In this document: positions 1 to 9,374 of the stretch, one piece after another
Position numbering within the stretch: position 1 is the stretch's first letter
How the letters are laid out: each line of letters begins with the position of its first letter
Assembly: GCF_015694465.1 (NCBI RefSeq)
Contig: NZ_JADQDO010000001.1
Coordinates: 372,001-436,000 of the forward strand
Length of the DNA: 64,000 nt
Reading direction: 5' to 3'
DNA from: Microvirga alba
GTDB taxonomy: Bacteria > Pseudomonadota > Alphaproteobacteria > Rhizobiales > Beijerinckiaceae
Translations under genes and position numbers: made by a program
Notes under the pieces: model-generated
Database searches by the model: none
Seen by the model: the letters and a program-made list of their open reading frames with translations, nothing else
What the model was told of the DNA's origin: nothing

Positions 1-2178
1 ACTCATGGATGCAAGGCGGTCCGTCATGTTGCTCGCTGTCTCGAACTGCTCCCGCGCAAGGTTCTCTCCAACGCCTCGATCCGCACCGGCAATGAGATCA
101 AGAGCGACATTGCGCAGGGCGCGGCGGCCGGCGCTGGCGGCATCGGGGCTGTAGGGGCCTGCGTGAGCCAACGTGCGATGGAGTTCCCACAACTGCCCGA
201 GGTTTGCGATGCCGACGCGCCGCCGCAGCTCCGTGCGTGCCCGGTGAATCGCGTCGGGGTCCACGTCGCTCGCGATCTCCTGCGCGATGTCCGCCTCGCT
301 CGGAAGCGTAAGGACGAGCGCGGCAAAGGCCGGATCGCGCATGGCGTCGGCATCCATGAAGGTTTCCAGCGCGGAGGACAGGCCGGCCGAGTCAGCATCG
401 GAGAGGGCTCTACCGGTTGAGAGAGCCACGAGGAGACGCATGGCAACCGTCTGCGCGGCCTGCCAGCGATTGAAGGCATCGCTGTCGTGCCGCAGAAGAA
501 CGAGCAGCTCCTCATTCGACAGATCGAGCGAGGTCTTTACCGGTGCCGAGAACCCTCGGAAAACCGACGGCACGGGGCGGGACGGCACGCCCGAGAATGT
601 CAGGCTGTCAGCCGCCTTGTCGAGGACGAACACCCCTTGCGCGTTCACGCGGTCGGAAGATGCAGCGATTGGCCTGCCGTCCCGCGCGACAAGGCCAAGC
701 GCGACGGGGATCGCCATCGGCTCCTTGTCGGTCTGTCCGGGTGTCGCGGGCGTCGCTTGGGTGAAATCAAGCCGGTAGGTCTGCGCCGTCTTGTCGTACG
801 TCCCTTTCACCGCCACGCGCGGCGTGCCGCTTTGGGCGTACCAACGCGAGAAGTGGGACAGGTCGCTGCCCGTCACATCGGCGAAGGCTCGCAGGAAATC
901 CTCCACGGTTGCGGCGGTGCCGTCGCAACGGTCGAAATAGAGATCCATGCCACGCCGGAAATCATGGTCGCCGACGATCGTTTTGAGCATCCGCACGATC
1001 TCCGCGCCCTTCTCATAGACGGTCGCCGTGTAGAAGTTGTTGATCTCGCGATATTGCGTCGGCCGAACCGGATGGGCGAGGGGGCTCGCGTCCTCCGAGA
1101 ACTGGCGTGTCCGCAGGGTCTTCACCTCGGCGATGCGATGCACCGGGCGAGAGCGCTCGTCCGACGAAAACTCCTGATCGCGGAAGACGGTGAGGCCTTC
1201 CTTCAGGCATAGCTGGAACCAATCGCGGCAGGTTACGCGATTGCCGGACCAGTTGTGGAAGTACTCGTGCGCGATGATGGCTTCGATGTTCGCGTAATCC
1301 GCGTCCGTCGCGGTCTCGGGGCTCGCCAGAACGTATTTGTCGTTGAAGATGTTGAGGCCCTTGTTCTCCATTGCGCCCATGTTGAAATCGGACACGGCGA
1401 CGATGTTGAACTCGTCGAGGTCGTACTCGCGACCGAATACGCGTTCGTCCCAGCGCATGGACCTTTCGAGTGCGTCGAGGGCATAGCCGGCGCGATCTTC
1501 CTTGCCGGGCTCGACATAGATGCCGAGCTCGACCTTCCGCCCGCTCATGGTCGTAAAGGCTTTGCCGATGCGGCCCAGGCGGCCACCGACGAGGGCAAAG
1601 AGGTAGGCCGGCTTCGGGTGGGGATCGTGCCAGACGGCATAGTGCCGGTTGGTCCCGGCGACAGCGCCGGCCTCGACCGGATTGCCGTTGCCGAGCAGCA
1701 CAGGCGCTTCGTCGCGATCCGCCTCGATGCGGGTGGTGTAGACCGCCAGCACGTCGGGCCTGTCGAGAAAATAGGTGATACGGCGGAAGCCGTCCGCCTC
1801 GCACTGAGTGCAGTAATTGCCGCTCGAGCGATAGAGACCCATCAGCTTGGTGTTGGCGGTCGGGTCGATTTCCGTTTCGATGGTGAGGGTGAAGGGGCGG
1901 CGCGGCGGCTGGGCAATCGTCAAGCCCTGCGCCGAAGCTTCGAATTCCGCCGCCGGTATTGTCCGGCCGTCGAGCGCGAGGGCCTGCAGGTGCACTTCGT
2001 CGCCATCAAGAACCAGCGGTGCGTCGGCGCGGCCCTTCGGATTGGGTCGAAGCGCCAGCGTCGCGGTAACGCGCGTCGCGGTTGGATGCAGCCGCACATC
2101 GAGATCCACCCGATCGATCAGGAAGGGACTTTCCTGATAATCTTCAAGCCGGGTGACGGAGGCGGTCTCTGTGCGCAT
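1..2178 (-). CDS. pepN: Aminopeptidase N (M1 family), 3' end outside the window
   Basis: Zinc metallopeptidase that removes N-terminal amino acids from peptides in the cytoplasm. The reading frame runs from an ATG at 2178 to the window edge without a stop, giving 726 codons of a protein that is about 870-880 residues in the family, so the C-terminal part is missing only because the window ends. The exopeptidase motif GAMEN lies near residue 265 and the zinc motif HEYFH near residue 302, followed about 20 residues later by the third ligand Glu in KEGLTVF. The spacing matches E. coli PepN. The gene stands alone and is read away from the VOC gene at 2324. Identification is firm; several long open frames on the opposite strand are shadows of it. 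Confidence 0.96.
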   Translation of the reverse strand, partial: MRTETASVTRLEDYQESPFLIDRVDLDVRLHPTATRVTATLALRPNPKGRADAPLVLDGDEVHLQALALDGRTIPAAEFEASAQGLTIAQPPRRPFTLTIETEIDPTANTKLMGLYRSSGNYCTQCEADGFRRITYFLDRPDVLAVYTTRIEADRDEAPVLLGNGNPVEAGAVAGTNRHYAVWHDPHPKPAYLFALVGGRLGRIGKAFTTMSGRKVELGIYVEPGKEDRAGYALDALERSMRWDERVFGREYDLDEFNIVAVSDFNMGAMENKGLNIFNDKYVLASPETATDADYANIEAIIAHEYFHNWSGNRVTCRDWFQLCLKEGLTVFRDQEFSSDERSRPVHRIAEVKTLRTRQFSEDASPLAHPVRPTQYREINNFYTATVYEKGAEIVRMLKTIVGDHDFRRGMDLYFDRCDGTAATVEDFLRAFADVTGSDLSHFSRWYAQSGTPRVAVKGTYDKTAQTYRLDFTQATPATPGQTDKEPMAIPVALGLVARDGRPIAASSDRVNAQGVFVLDKAADSLTFSGVPSRPVPSVFRGFSAPVKTSLDLSNEELLVLLRHDSDAFNRWQAAQTVAMRLLVALSTGRALSDADSAGLSSALETFMDADAMRDPAFAALVLTLPSEADIAQEIASDVDPDAIHRARTELRRRVGIANLGQLWELHRTLAHAGPYSPDAASAGRRALRNVALDLIAGADRGVGENLAREQFETASNMTDRLASMS

Positions 2179-2323
2179 GGGGCTGCTCTCAAAAAAGGCG
2201 CTACTCTTTCGGACAGGGCTCTTCCTGGGAGCCGGACACGTCCTAAGTCTCCCCGCTGATATGGACCAACGGCCACCCAATTCATAGGGCGGCAGCCATA
2301 AGATCCACGGCAGGAGAAACGTG

Positions 2324-2692
2324 ATGAATCCGGTGAACTGGTTCGAGATTCCGGTCAACGATCTCGACAAGGCGAAAGCCTTCTACGAGCATGTTCTCGG
2401 CGTGACCCTGTCGCCCATGGAAATGGGTCCGGCCAAGATGGCCTTCTTCCCCATGAGCGACGGAAAAGAGCCTGGAGCGGCCGGCAGCCTGATGAAGAGC
2501 GATAGCTACGTTCCATCTCACAATGGCACCGTTGTCTATTTCCATGTCCCGGATATCGAGGGAACCCTGAAAAAGGTCGGTGAGAAGGGTGGAAAAACCC
2601 TGGTGCCGAAGATGAGTATTGGCGAGTACGGCTTCATCGCCCATTTCGAGGATAGCGAGGGCAACCGGGTTGCGCTCCATTCAATGTCGTGA
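2324..2692 (+). CDS. VOC family (glyoxalase/bleomycin-resistance fold) protein
   Basis: Single-domain VOC protein of 122 residues starting MNPVNWFEIPV, the usual first beta strand of this fold, with the second half beginning around the strand GTVVYFHV and ending in the typical EGNRVALHS strand. Members bind a metal or small ligand; the substrate cannot be told from sequence. I chose the ATG at 2324 because AGGAG at 2312-2316 sits seven bases upstream; a GTG at 2321 is in frame but too close. It resembles the predicted lactoylglutathione lyase relatives common in Proteobacteria. It is followed by a second VOC gene in the same direction after about 110 bases, but the two proteins are not close in sequence. 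Confidence 0.85.
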   Translation: MNPVNWFEIPVNDLDKAKAFYEHVLGVTLSPMEMGPAKMAFFPMSDGKEPGAAGSLMKSDSYVPSHNGTVVYFHVPDIEGTLKKVGEKGGKTLVPKMSIGEYGFIAHFEDSEGNRVALHSMS

Positions 2693-2805
2693 GGCGCGAG
2701 AGCACTCGCCTCGCAAAGCTGTAGTGCATGTCTCACTAAGCTGGAGATTGCCTTTAGAGGTGATCTCCGGCTAGGCGTGTTGTCGGTTCACAACGGAGAC
2801 GTCCC

Positions 2806-3246
2806 TTGGAATATCTGCACACGATGGTTCGGGTCTCGAACCTTGAGCAATCGCTTGATTTTTTCTGCAACAAGTTTGGCCTCGTCGAAGTCCGTCGGAC
2901 GGAGAACGAGAAGGGGCGCTTCACCCTTGTGTTCCTCGCTGCTGACGAGGACATCGAAAAGTCCAAGACCTCAAGGGCTCCTCTGCTCGAGCTGACCTAT
3001 AACTGGGACGAGCATGAATATGCGGGCGGTCGCAATTTCGGCCATCTGGCCTATCGCGTGGATGACATCTACGCGACCTGCCAGAAGCTGATGGATGCGG
3101 GTGTGACCATCAACCGTCCGCCGCGCGACGGAAACATGGCCTTCATCCGGACGCCGGACAATATCTCCATTGAGTTGCTCCAGCGTGGCGAGCCGAAGCC
3201 GCCGCAGGAGCCTTGGGCCTCCATGCCCAACACCGGCACCTGGTAA
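2806..3246 (+). CDS. gloA: Lactoylglutathione lyase (glyoxalase I)
   Basis: Converts the hemithioacetal of methylglyoxal and glutathione to S-lactoylglutathione, the first step of methylglyoxal detoxification. The 146-residue product starts [16 protein letters not shown], the conserved glyoxalase I N-terminus with the first metal-binding His, and carries [20 protein letters not shown] and IELLQRG, which hold the Glu/His ligands of the family. The start is a TTG, supported by GGAG at 2795-2798 seven bases upstream and by the family length; no ATG fits. It probably forms its own transcription unit after the VOC gene at 2324. Function is known from the family and is confident. Confidence 0.9.
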   Translation: MEYLHTMVRVSNLEQSLDFFCNKFGLVEVRRTENEKGRFTLVFLAADEDIEKSKTSRAPLLELTYNWDEHEYAGGRNFGHLAYRVDDIYATCQKLMDAGVTINRPPRDGNMAFIRTPDNISIELLQRGEPKPPQEPWASMPNTGTW

Positions 3247-3386
3247 GAGCTTAGCCCTTAACAGGATGCAGTTTGTGGTGGAGCGGCTCGCTCCGCCACG
3301 AAACATGCAGTTGGCGAAATCGTATTACTCCGTCATTCTACCCAGCCCGCCATAACGGAGCCGGGTTCAACCGGCGGAGGAATGAA

Positions 3387-4868
3387 TTGGTACGAGAAGC
3401 GATCCGCTTTTGGCGGCATGGACAGGCAGTTGAAGTCTCAGGGTTTCACCCGCGTACGACGCTTCTGGACTATTTGAGGCTTCAGCAACGCCAGGTCGGC
3501 ACCAAGGAAGGCTGCGCCGAGGGCGATTGTGGTGCCTGCACCGTGGCGCTCGGGCGTGTCCGCGACGGGCGCGTGCATTACGAACCGGTCAATGCCTGCA
3601 TCCTGCTTCTCGGCCAAATCGACGGCGCGGAACTGGTGACGGTCGAGGATCTGGCGACGAACGGCGCCCTGCACCCGGTTCAGTCCGCGATGGTCGCGAG
3701 CCACGGTTCCCAATGCGGTTTCTGCACCCCCGGCATCGTGATGAGCCTGTTCACCCTCTATCAGGAGGGCGAGCGGCCCCTGAGTCGTGAGGCGGTCAAT
3801 GATGCGCTCGCAGGCAATCTCTGCCGCTGCACCGGCTATCGCCCCATCGTCGAGGCGGCGCTCGAGGCCTGCGGCGAACAGCCGGACGATTCCTCCTCCA
3901 TCGATCATCCGCGCAAGTTGCAAAGCCTGACCACGCTTGCTGACGGGCAGGATGTTTTCATCAGCAGCGAGACGGGCTTCTTTGCCGCCCCGGCAAATGA
4001 AGCTTCGCTGGCCGCGCTCTACGCCAAGCATCCGGACGCCACGCTTGTCGCTGGCTGCACCGATGTCGGGCTTTGGGTCACCAAGGGCATGGCCGAACTT
4101 GATAAGGTGATCTGGCTCGGCCGCGTGGCGGGGTTGAATCGGATTGACGATAGCGGCGATGCGCTAACCATCGGCGCGACGGCGACCCATGCCGGGGCCT
4201 ATGCTGCGCTTGCTTCGATAGACCCCGATCTCGGCGAACTCATGCGCCGGTTCGGCTCAGCCCAGGTTCGCGCCTCCGGCACGGTCGGCGGCAACATCGC
4301 CAACGGCTCGCCCATCGGCGATCTCGCTCCGGCCTTGATCGCGCTCGGCACGGAATTGGAGCTGCGACAGGGCGAGCAAACCCGCACCATTCCGCTGGAA
4401 AGTTTCTTCATCGCCTATCGCAGGCAGGACCGCGCGCCGGGCGAATATGTGCGCCGCGTGACCGTTCCGAAGCTCAAGGCGAACGAGAGCTTTCGCGCCT
4501 ACAAGGTCTCGAAAAGGTTCGACGAGGATATTTCCGCGGCGATGGGGGCGTTCAAGCTCACTCTCGACGGTCGCCGCATCGCTGCCGCCCGCATCGCCTT
4601 CGGCGGCATGGCGGGAACGCCGAAGCGCGCCAGCGAGACGGAAAAGGCGCTCATTGGCCTGTCTCTCGACGAGCCCGCCTCCTGGGGCGAGGCCCTTGCG
4701 GCCATCGGGCGCGACTACCAGCCCATGGACGATCACCGGGCCTCGGCGGCTTATCGCTCGACGGTGGCGCGCAACCTGCTCTTCAAGGCCCTGAGCGAAA
4801 CCGCTTCCGGCCAGACCCGCGCGACGCGGATCGTCGGCCAGCGCGAAGCGCTTCAGGCGGCGGAGTAA
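3387..4868 (+). CDS. xdhA: Xanthine dehydrogenase small subunit (2Fe-2S and FAD)
   Basis: Electron-transfer subunit of the molybdenum enzyme that oxidises hypoxanthine to xanthine and urate with NAD+. In order it has a plant-type 2Fe-2S domain (GCAEGDCGACTVAL near residue 42), a second 2Fe-2S domain (QCGFCTPG near 109 and CRCTGY near 146), and an FAD-binding domain from about residue 180, including GTVGGNIANGSPIGD. The open frame reaches back to 3273, but a TTG at 3387 with GGAGG at 3376-3380 gives 493 residues, the usual length, and begins just before the ferredoxin-like strand. It is first in a tight operon; xdhB follows after four bases. Confidence 0.95.
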   Translation: MVREAIRFWRHGQAVEVSGFHPRTTLLDYLRLQQRQVGTKEGCAEGDCGACTVALGRVRDGRVHYEPVNACILLLGQIDGAELVTVEDLATNGALHPVQSAMVASHGSQCGFCTPGIVMSLFTLYQEGERPLSREAVNDALAGNLCRCTGYRPIVEAALEACGEQPDDSSSIDHPRKLQSLTTLADGQDVFISSETGFFAAPANEASLAALYAKHPDATLVAGCTDVGLWVTKGMAELDKVIWLGRVAGLNRIDDSGDALTIGATATHAGAYAALASIDPDLGELMRRFGSAQVRASGTVGGNIANGSPIGDLAPALIALGTELELRQGEQTRTIPLESFFIAYRRQDRAPGEYVRRVTVPKLKANESFRAYKVSKRFDEDISAAMGAFKLTLDGRRIAAARIAFGGMAGTPKRASETEKALIGLSLDEPASWGEALAAIGRDYQPMDDHRASAAYRSTVARNLLFKALSETASGQTRATRIVGQREALQAAE

Positions 4869-4872
4869 GGTC

Positions 4873-7200
4873 ATGAACGCACCGAGCAAACCCATCGACA
4901 CGGAATCGTTTCGTCACGTCCGCCAGCCGCTGCCGCACGATTCCGGTTTCAAGCACGTCCAGGGCTCAGCGCAATATATAGACGACATCCGCGAGCCGGA
5001 CGGGACGCTGCATATCGCGCTCGGCCAGACGCCGAAAGCGCGTGGCAGGCTTGTTTCCCTTGATCTCTCCGCCGTGCGCGCGACGCCCGGCGTCGTGGCA
5101 GTGCTGACCATCGCGGACATTCCCGGCAAGAACGACGTCTCGCCCGCTTTCGGGGACGATCCGCTCTTCGTCGAGAAGGAGATTGCCTTTCTCGGGCAGG
5201 CGGTCTTCGCCGTCGTCGCCACGAGCCGGGACATCGCCCGCCGGGCGGTGAAACTTGCGAAGATGGAAATCGAGGCGGAAGCACCCAGCATCACCGTCGA
5301 GGATGCGCTCGCGCGTGGCGAAACCGTCCTGCCGGATTACGCGTTTGGCCGCGGCGATGCGAAGGCCGCCATCGCCGGATCGCCGCGAGCGCTGGAGGGC
5401 CGGTTCCGCGTCGGCGGGCAGGAGCACTTCTATCTCGAAGGACAGGTGGCCCTCGCCATCCCGGGCGAAGACGGGGATGTGCACGTCTATTCCTCGACCC
5501 AGCATCCGACCGAAGTGCAGCATGTGGTGGCGCGGGTCCTCGCGATCCCTGATGCTTACGTGACCTGCGAAACCCGCCGCATGGGCGGCGGGTTTGGCGG
5601 CAAGGAGAGCCAGGCGACGCAATGGGCCGTCACCGCCGCGCTCGCCGCCCGCGTGACGGGTAGGCCATGCAAGCTCCGTCTGGATCGGGACGACGATTTC
5701 ACGCTCACCGGCAAGCGGCACGATTTCCGCTGCGACTGGCATATCGGCTTTGACGAAGACGGGCGCATCCAGGGCTACGCGGTGGAGCATCTCGCCCGCT
5801 GCGGCTATTCGGCGGATTTGTCCGGCGGTGTCGTCGACCGCGCGATGTTCCATTCCGACAACGCCTATTGGATGCCCGCCGTCCATGTGGGCTCGAAGCG
5901 GCTGAAGACCAACACCGTGTCCAACACCGCCTTTCGCGGCTTCGGCGGCCCGCAAGGCATGCTCGCCATCGAGCATGTCATGGACCAGATCGCGTGGGCC
6001 ACGGGCCGCGATCCGCTCGATGTGCGCTATGCGAATTTTTACACGCCCGGGAAAAATCTCACGCCCTTCGGCATGGAAGTGGAGGAGACCGATACGCTCC
6101 TCGGTCTGGTGCAGACGCTTGAGCGCACGTCCGATTATCGCGCCCGCCGGGCGGAGATCGCGGCGTTCAATGCCTCCTCGCCGATCATGAAGCGCGGATT
6201 GTCACTGACGCCGGTCAAGTTCGGCATCAGCTTCACGCTGACTCATCTCAACCAGGCCGGCGCTCTGGTGCATGTCTACCAGGACGGATCCGTCCATCTG
6301 AACCACGGCGGCACCGAGATGGGGCAGGGGCTCTACATCAAGGTAGCGCAGGTGGTCGCCGAGGAGTTCGGCATCGCGATGGAGCGCGTGCGTATCACTG
6401 CCACGACGACCGCGAAGGTCCCCAATACCTCCCCGACGGCGGCGTCGGCTGGCTCCGATCTCAACGGCATGGCGGCGCGCATCGCCGCAGGCGCGATCAA
6501 GCAACGCATGACCGCCTATGCCGCTGAAATCTATGGCGTGCCGGAGGATCAGGTCGAGTTTCGCGATGATCGGGTGTTCGTCGGCAATGACAGTCTGCCC
6601 TTCGCCGAACTCGCGAAGAAATGCGTGCTCGCTCGCGTGCAATTGTCGGAGGCCGGTTACTACAAGACGCCGAAGATCACTTGGGATCGGGCGTCTGCGA
6701 CCGGGCGGCCCTTCCTGTATTTCGCCTATGGTGCGGCCTGTGCGGAGGTGATCGTCGATACGCTCACCGGCGAAAACCGTCTCGTGCGCGCCGATATTCT
6801 CCACGATGTGGGCAAATCCCTGAACCCGGCCATCGATATCGGCCAGATCGAGGGTGGGTTCGTGCAGGGCATGGGTTGGCTCACTACCGAGGAATTGGTG
6901 TTCGGCAAGGACGGCCGCCTCCTGACCCATGCGCCGTCGACCTACAAGATCCCCGTCGCCTCCGACGTGCCCGACGATTTCCGCGTGGCGCTCTATCCCA
7001 ATTCCAATCGGGAGGAGACGATCTATCGCTCGAAGGCCGTGGGCGAGCCGCCGATCATGCTGGCGAACAGCGTCTTCTGCGCGCTGGCCGATGCGGTGCA
7101 TTCGCTCGATCCCGCAAAGCCCGCACCGCTCGATGCACCCGCGACGCCGGAGGCGATTCTGCGGGCTTGCGAGGCTTTGCGTGGGAGGTCGCTGGGGTGA
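4873..7200 (+). CDS. xdhB: Xanthine dehydrogenase large, molybdenum-binding subunit
   Basis: Holds the molybdopterin cofactor and the purine site of xanthine dehydrogenase. The 775-residue protein matches bacterial XdhB in length. Visible motifs are GGGFGGKES near residue 237, which lines the cofactor site, and GEPPIML near residue 723, whose Glu is the catalytic base in the family. The N-terminal FKHVQGSAQYIDDI is the usual start of the aldehyde oxidase/xanthine dehydrogenase a/b hammerhead domain. It lies between xdhA and xdhC and its stop overlaps the xdhC start, so translational coupling is likely. Identification is firm. Confidence 0.96.
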   Translation: MNAPSKPIDTESFRHVRQPLPHDSGFKHVQGSAQYIDDIREPDGTLHIALGQTPKARGRLVSLDLSAVRATPGVVAVLTIADIPGKNDVSPAFGDDPLFVEKEIAFLGQAVFAVVATSRDIARRAVKLAKMEIEAEAPSITVEDALARGETVLPDYAFGRGDAKAAIAGSPRALEGRFRVGGQEHFYLEGQVALAIPGEDGDVHVYSSTQHPTEVQHVVARVLAIPDAYVTCETRRMGGGFGGKESQATQWAVTAALAARVTGRPCKLRLDRDDDFTLTGKRHDFRCDWHIGFDEDGRIQGYAVEHLARCGYSADLSGGVVDRAMFHSDNAYWMPAVHVGSKRLKTNTVSNTAFRGFGGPQGMLAIEHVMDQIAWATGRDPLDVRYANFYTPGKNLTPFGMEVEETDTLLGLVQTLERTSDYRARRAEIAAFNASSPIMKRGLSLTPVKFGISFTLTHLNQAGALVHVYQDGSVHLNHGGTEMGQGLYIKVAQVVAEEFGIAMERVRITATTTAKVPNTSPTAASAGSDLNGMAARIAAGAIKQRMTAYAAEIYGVPEDQVEFRDDRVFVGNDSLPFAELAKKCVLARVQLSEAGYYKTPKITWDRASATGRPFLYFAYGAACAEVIVDTLTGENRLVRADILHDVGKSLNPAIDIGQIEGGFVQGMGWLTTEELVFGKDGRLLTHAPSTYKIPVASDVPDDFRVALYPNSNREETIYRSKAVGEPPIMLANSVFCALADAVHSLDPAKPAPLDAPATPEAILRACEALRGRSLG

Positions 7201-8171
7201 AGGTCTGGCGGCAACTCGCCGATCTCGTGGCCAAGCAAAATGCTGCGGCCCTCATCAGCGTGCACGATGTCAAAGGCTCCGCGCCGCGCGAGGTCGGCGC
7301 GCGCATGGTCGTGCGGCCGGATGGCGCTTATCACGGCACCATCGGTGGTGGGCAGCTCGAATTCCGTATGCTCGACATCGCCCGCGAGATGCTGGGGCAA
7401 GGTCGGCCATCGGCCCGGATCGTCGATCAAGCCCTCGGGCCGGATCTCGGCCAATGCTGCGGCGGGCGGGTGAAAATCCTCATCGAGACCTTCGACCGGC
7501 AAGATCTGCCGGATCTGAAGCCCCTCATCGCGGAGGAGGCCGAAGGCGGGCAGTTTCAGGTCGAGTGCCGCCTTGAACACGGCCGCGTCCGCCGCGAACT
7601 CTCCTCCGCCGTCGGGGACGATGCCTGGACGCAATGGCGCGAGGTTCACGGCGAGGCGCTGACGCCGGTCCTGCTCTTCGGCGCGGGGCATGTTGGCCGC
7701 GCGCTCGTTCTAGCGCTCGCGCCCCTGCCATTCTCGGTCCGCTGGCTCGACGACCGGGACGACGCTTTTCCGGCCCATGTTCCGGCCAACACCACGCCTG
7801 TCGCTTTACGGGACCCTGAGGCTGAGATCGCTGAAGCCGATCCCCGCTCGCTGATCTTGGTCATGACCCATGACCATCCCCTCGACATGGCGATCGCGGC
7901 GGCGGCCTTGAGGCGGGGCTTTCCTTATGTCGGCCTCATCGGCAGCGCCACCAAGCGCGCCCGGTTCGAGAAGCGGTTTCGGGAATTGGGACTGAGCGAG
8001 GAAAAGATCGACGCGCTCGCCTGCCCCATCGGCATTCCCGGCATTGCGGGGAAGGAACCCGCCATCGTTGCTGCCTCCGTGGTCGCCCAACTCCTGCAAA
8101 TCCGCGAGCGAACGGCATCCGGCTTAAATCTCTCGCCTCTTTCCGCTTCAAACGATAAAAGCGCCCCATGA
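7197..8171 (+). CDS. xdhC: Xanthine dehydrogenase accessory protein XdhC
   Basis: Binds sulfurated molybdenum cofactor and delivers it to XdhB; it is not part of the final enzyme. The 324-residue product has the N-terminal XdhC/CoxI domain (DVKGSAPREVGARM, TIGGGQLE) and a C-terminal Rossmann-like domain starting near residue 158 (LLFGAGHVGRAL). A longer open frame starts at 6621 inside xdhB, but the GTG at 7197 overlaps the xdhB stop and has GGGAGG at 7183-7188, which makes it the natural start. Its end overlaps guaD by four bases, so xdhA, xdhB, xdhC and guaD form one operon. Confidence 0.95.
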   Translation: MKVWRQLADLVAKQNAAALISVHDVKGSAPREVGARMVVRPDGAYHGTIGGGQLEFRMLDIAREMLGQGRPSARIVDQALGPDLGQCCGGRVKILIETFDRQDLPDLKPLIAEEAEGGQFQVECRLEHGRVRRELSSAVGDDAWTQWREVHGEALTPVLLFGAGHVGRALVLALAPLPFSVRWLDDRDDAFPAHVPANTTPVALRDPEAEIAEADPRSLILVMTHDHPLDMAIAAAALRRGFPYVGLIGSATKRARFEKRFRELGLSEEKIDALACPIGIPGIAGKEPAIVAASVVAQLLQIRERTASGLNLSPLSASNDKSAP

Positions 8172-8653
8172 CCGACCATAAGACCGACGATCAGCGCTAT
8201 CTCGCGCGCGCTGTAGCTCTTTCGCGCGAACACATGAACGACGGCGCCGGAGGCCCCTTCGGCGCGGTGATCGTGCGCGATGGCAAGGTCCTGGCCGAGG
8301 GCTGGAACCGGGTAACCTCCGCCAACGATCCGACCGCGCATGCGGAGGTGACCGCCATTCGCCGCGCCTGCGAGGCGGTGGGCGATTTCGCGCTGCATGG
8401 GGCAACGCTCTATACGAGCTGCGAGCCATGCCCCATGTGCCTGGCTTCGGCCTATTGGGCCCGCGTCGGGCGCATCGTCTACGCCAATACCCGCGAGGAC
8501 GCGGCCGTCATCGGCTTCGACGACAGTCTGATCTATGACGAAATCCCCAAGCCCGTCTCCGAGCGGATCATCCCCATGGACCACGTCCCGAGCCTGGAGG
8601 CCAAGGCCGTGTTCGATGCCTGGGCGGAGAAGCCGGATAAGGTCAGCTATTAG
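8168..8653 (+). CDS. guaD: Guanine deaminase / nucleoside deaminase of the CDA family
   Basis: Zinc hydrolase of the cytidine deaminase fold, 161 residues. It has the proton-shuttle motif HAE near residue 58 and the zinc ligands in PCPMC near residue 88. FEGNRV-type family features (GWNRVTSANDPTAHAEV) resemble GuaD of Bacillus and of xdh operons rather than the tRNA adenosine deaminase TadA. Deaminating guanine gives xanthine, the substrate of the dehydrogenase encoded just upstream. Start ATG overlaps the xdhC stop (ATGA). The guanine specificity is inferred from the operon; adenine or cytosine deamination cannot be excluded. Confidence 0.87.
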   Translation: MTDHKTDDQRYLARAVALSREHMNDGAGGPFGAVIVRDGKVLAEGWNRVTSANDPTAHAEVTAIRRACEAVGDFALHGATLYTSCEPCPMCLASAYWARVGRIVYANTREDAAVIGFDDSLIYDEIPKPVSERIIPMDHVPSLEAKAVFDAWAEKPDKVSY

Positions 8654-8732
8654 TCACAGTCCCGCTGGGTTGAGCTTTCCCTGCGAGACGTCCTATCTAT
8701 GGCTCTCCAATCATCCACATCGAGATAGGCCC

Positions 8733-9341
8733 ATGCCCCGCGCCGCTACCATCGTCCGTAAGCCCGCCGTGAAGGCCGACCGTGTTGTCGACACGGTGAT
8801 CCTCGACCATGCCGCGCGCAATCGCCGTCACGCGACCCTGAAGGGGGAGGGCGGCACGGAGATCCTGCTCGATCTCGACATGGAAACCACGCTCAACGAC
8901 GGCGACGCCCTGCGGCTCGAGGACGGGCAGCTTGTGCAGGTGAAGGCGGCGACTGAGCGTCTCCTGGAAGTGCGGGCCGAAAATCCCTTGCGCCTCATGC
9001 GGCTGGCCTGGCACCTCGGCAGCCAGCACGGCCTCGCCGAGATCACCGGCGATGCTTTCTACGTGGAAGATACGCCCGCTCTCGCCGAACTGGTGCGCGG
9101 GCAGGGTTGCGTCGCGACGCCGGTCTCTCGCTCGTTCCAACCCGAGCGCAGCCTTCATGTCTGCGACCACGATCACGGGCACCACGGTCATGATCACGGG
9201 CACCATGATCACGCCCACGAGCATCACGGCCATGAGCATCATGATCACAAACATGATCATGCGCACGACCATGACCATCATCATGAGCACGGTCACGGCT
9301 GTGGGTGCGGCCATCATCACGGGCACAAGCACGATCACTGA
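8733..9341 (+). CDS. ureE: UreE-like urease accessory protein with long His-rich tail
   Basis: UreE is the nickel chaperone that feeds urease maturation. The 202-residue product has the N-terminal UreE domain (RNRRHATLKGEGG, LLDLDMETTLNDGD) and the central metal-binding domain (WHLGSQHG), where the usual GNRH is GSQH but the metal-binding His remains. From about residue 142 to the end it is a tail of alternating His, Asp and Gly with about 30 histidines and a CGCG break. An upstream open frame from 8535 overlaps guaD; the ATG at 8733 gives the family N-terminus. No other urease gene is in the window, so it is an orphan here, close behind a purine catabolism operon whose end products include urea. 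Confidence 0.85.
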   Translation: MPRAATIVRKPAVKADRVVDTVILDHAARNRRHATLKGEGGTEILLDLDMETTLNDGDALRLEDGQLVQVKAATERLLEVRAENPLRLMRLAWHLGSQHGLAEITGDAFYVEDTPALAELVRGQGCVATPVSRSFQPERSLHVCDHDHGHHGHDHGHHDHAHEHHGHEHHDHKHDHAHDHDHHHEHGHGCGCGHHHGHKHDH

Positions 9342-9374
9342 CCGGATCACTGCCTTTCGGATCTGAGGACAATC

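Noticed and set aside
1255..2259. 334-codon open frame on the plus strand
   Set aside because: It lies opposite pepN, has no recognisable domain and owes its length to high GC on the antisense strand.
4966..5976. 336-codon open frame on the minus strand
   Set aside because: Antisense to xdhB, which is complete.
9169..9340. Short tandem repeats (CATGATCAC-like) as a CRISPR or satellite
   Set aside because: The repetition encodes the His/Asp tail of the UreE-like protein; spacing is irregular and in frame.
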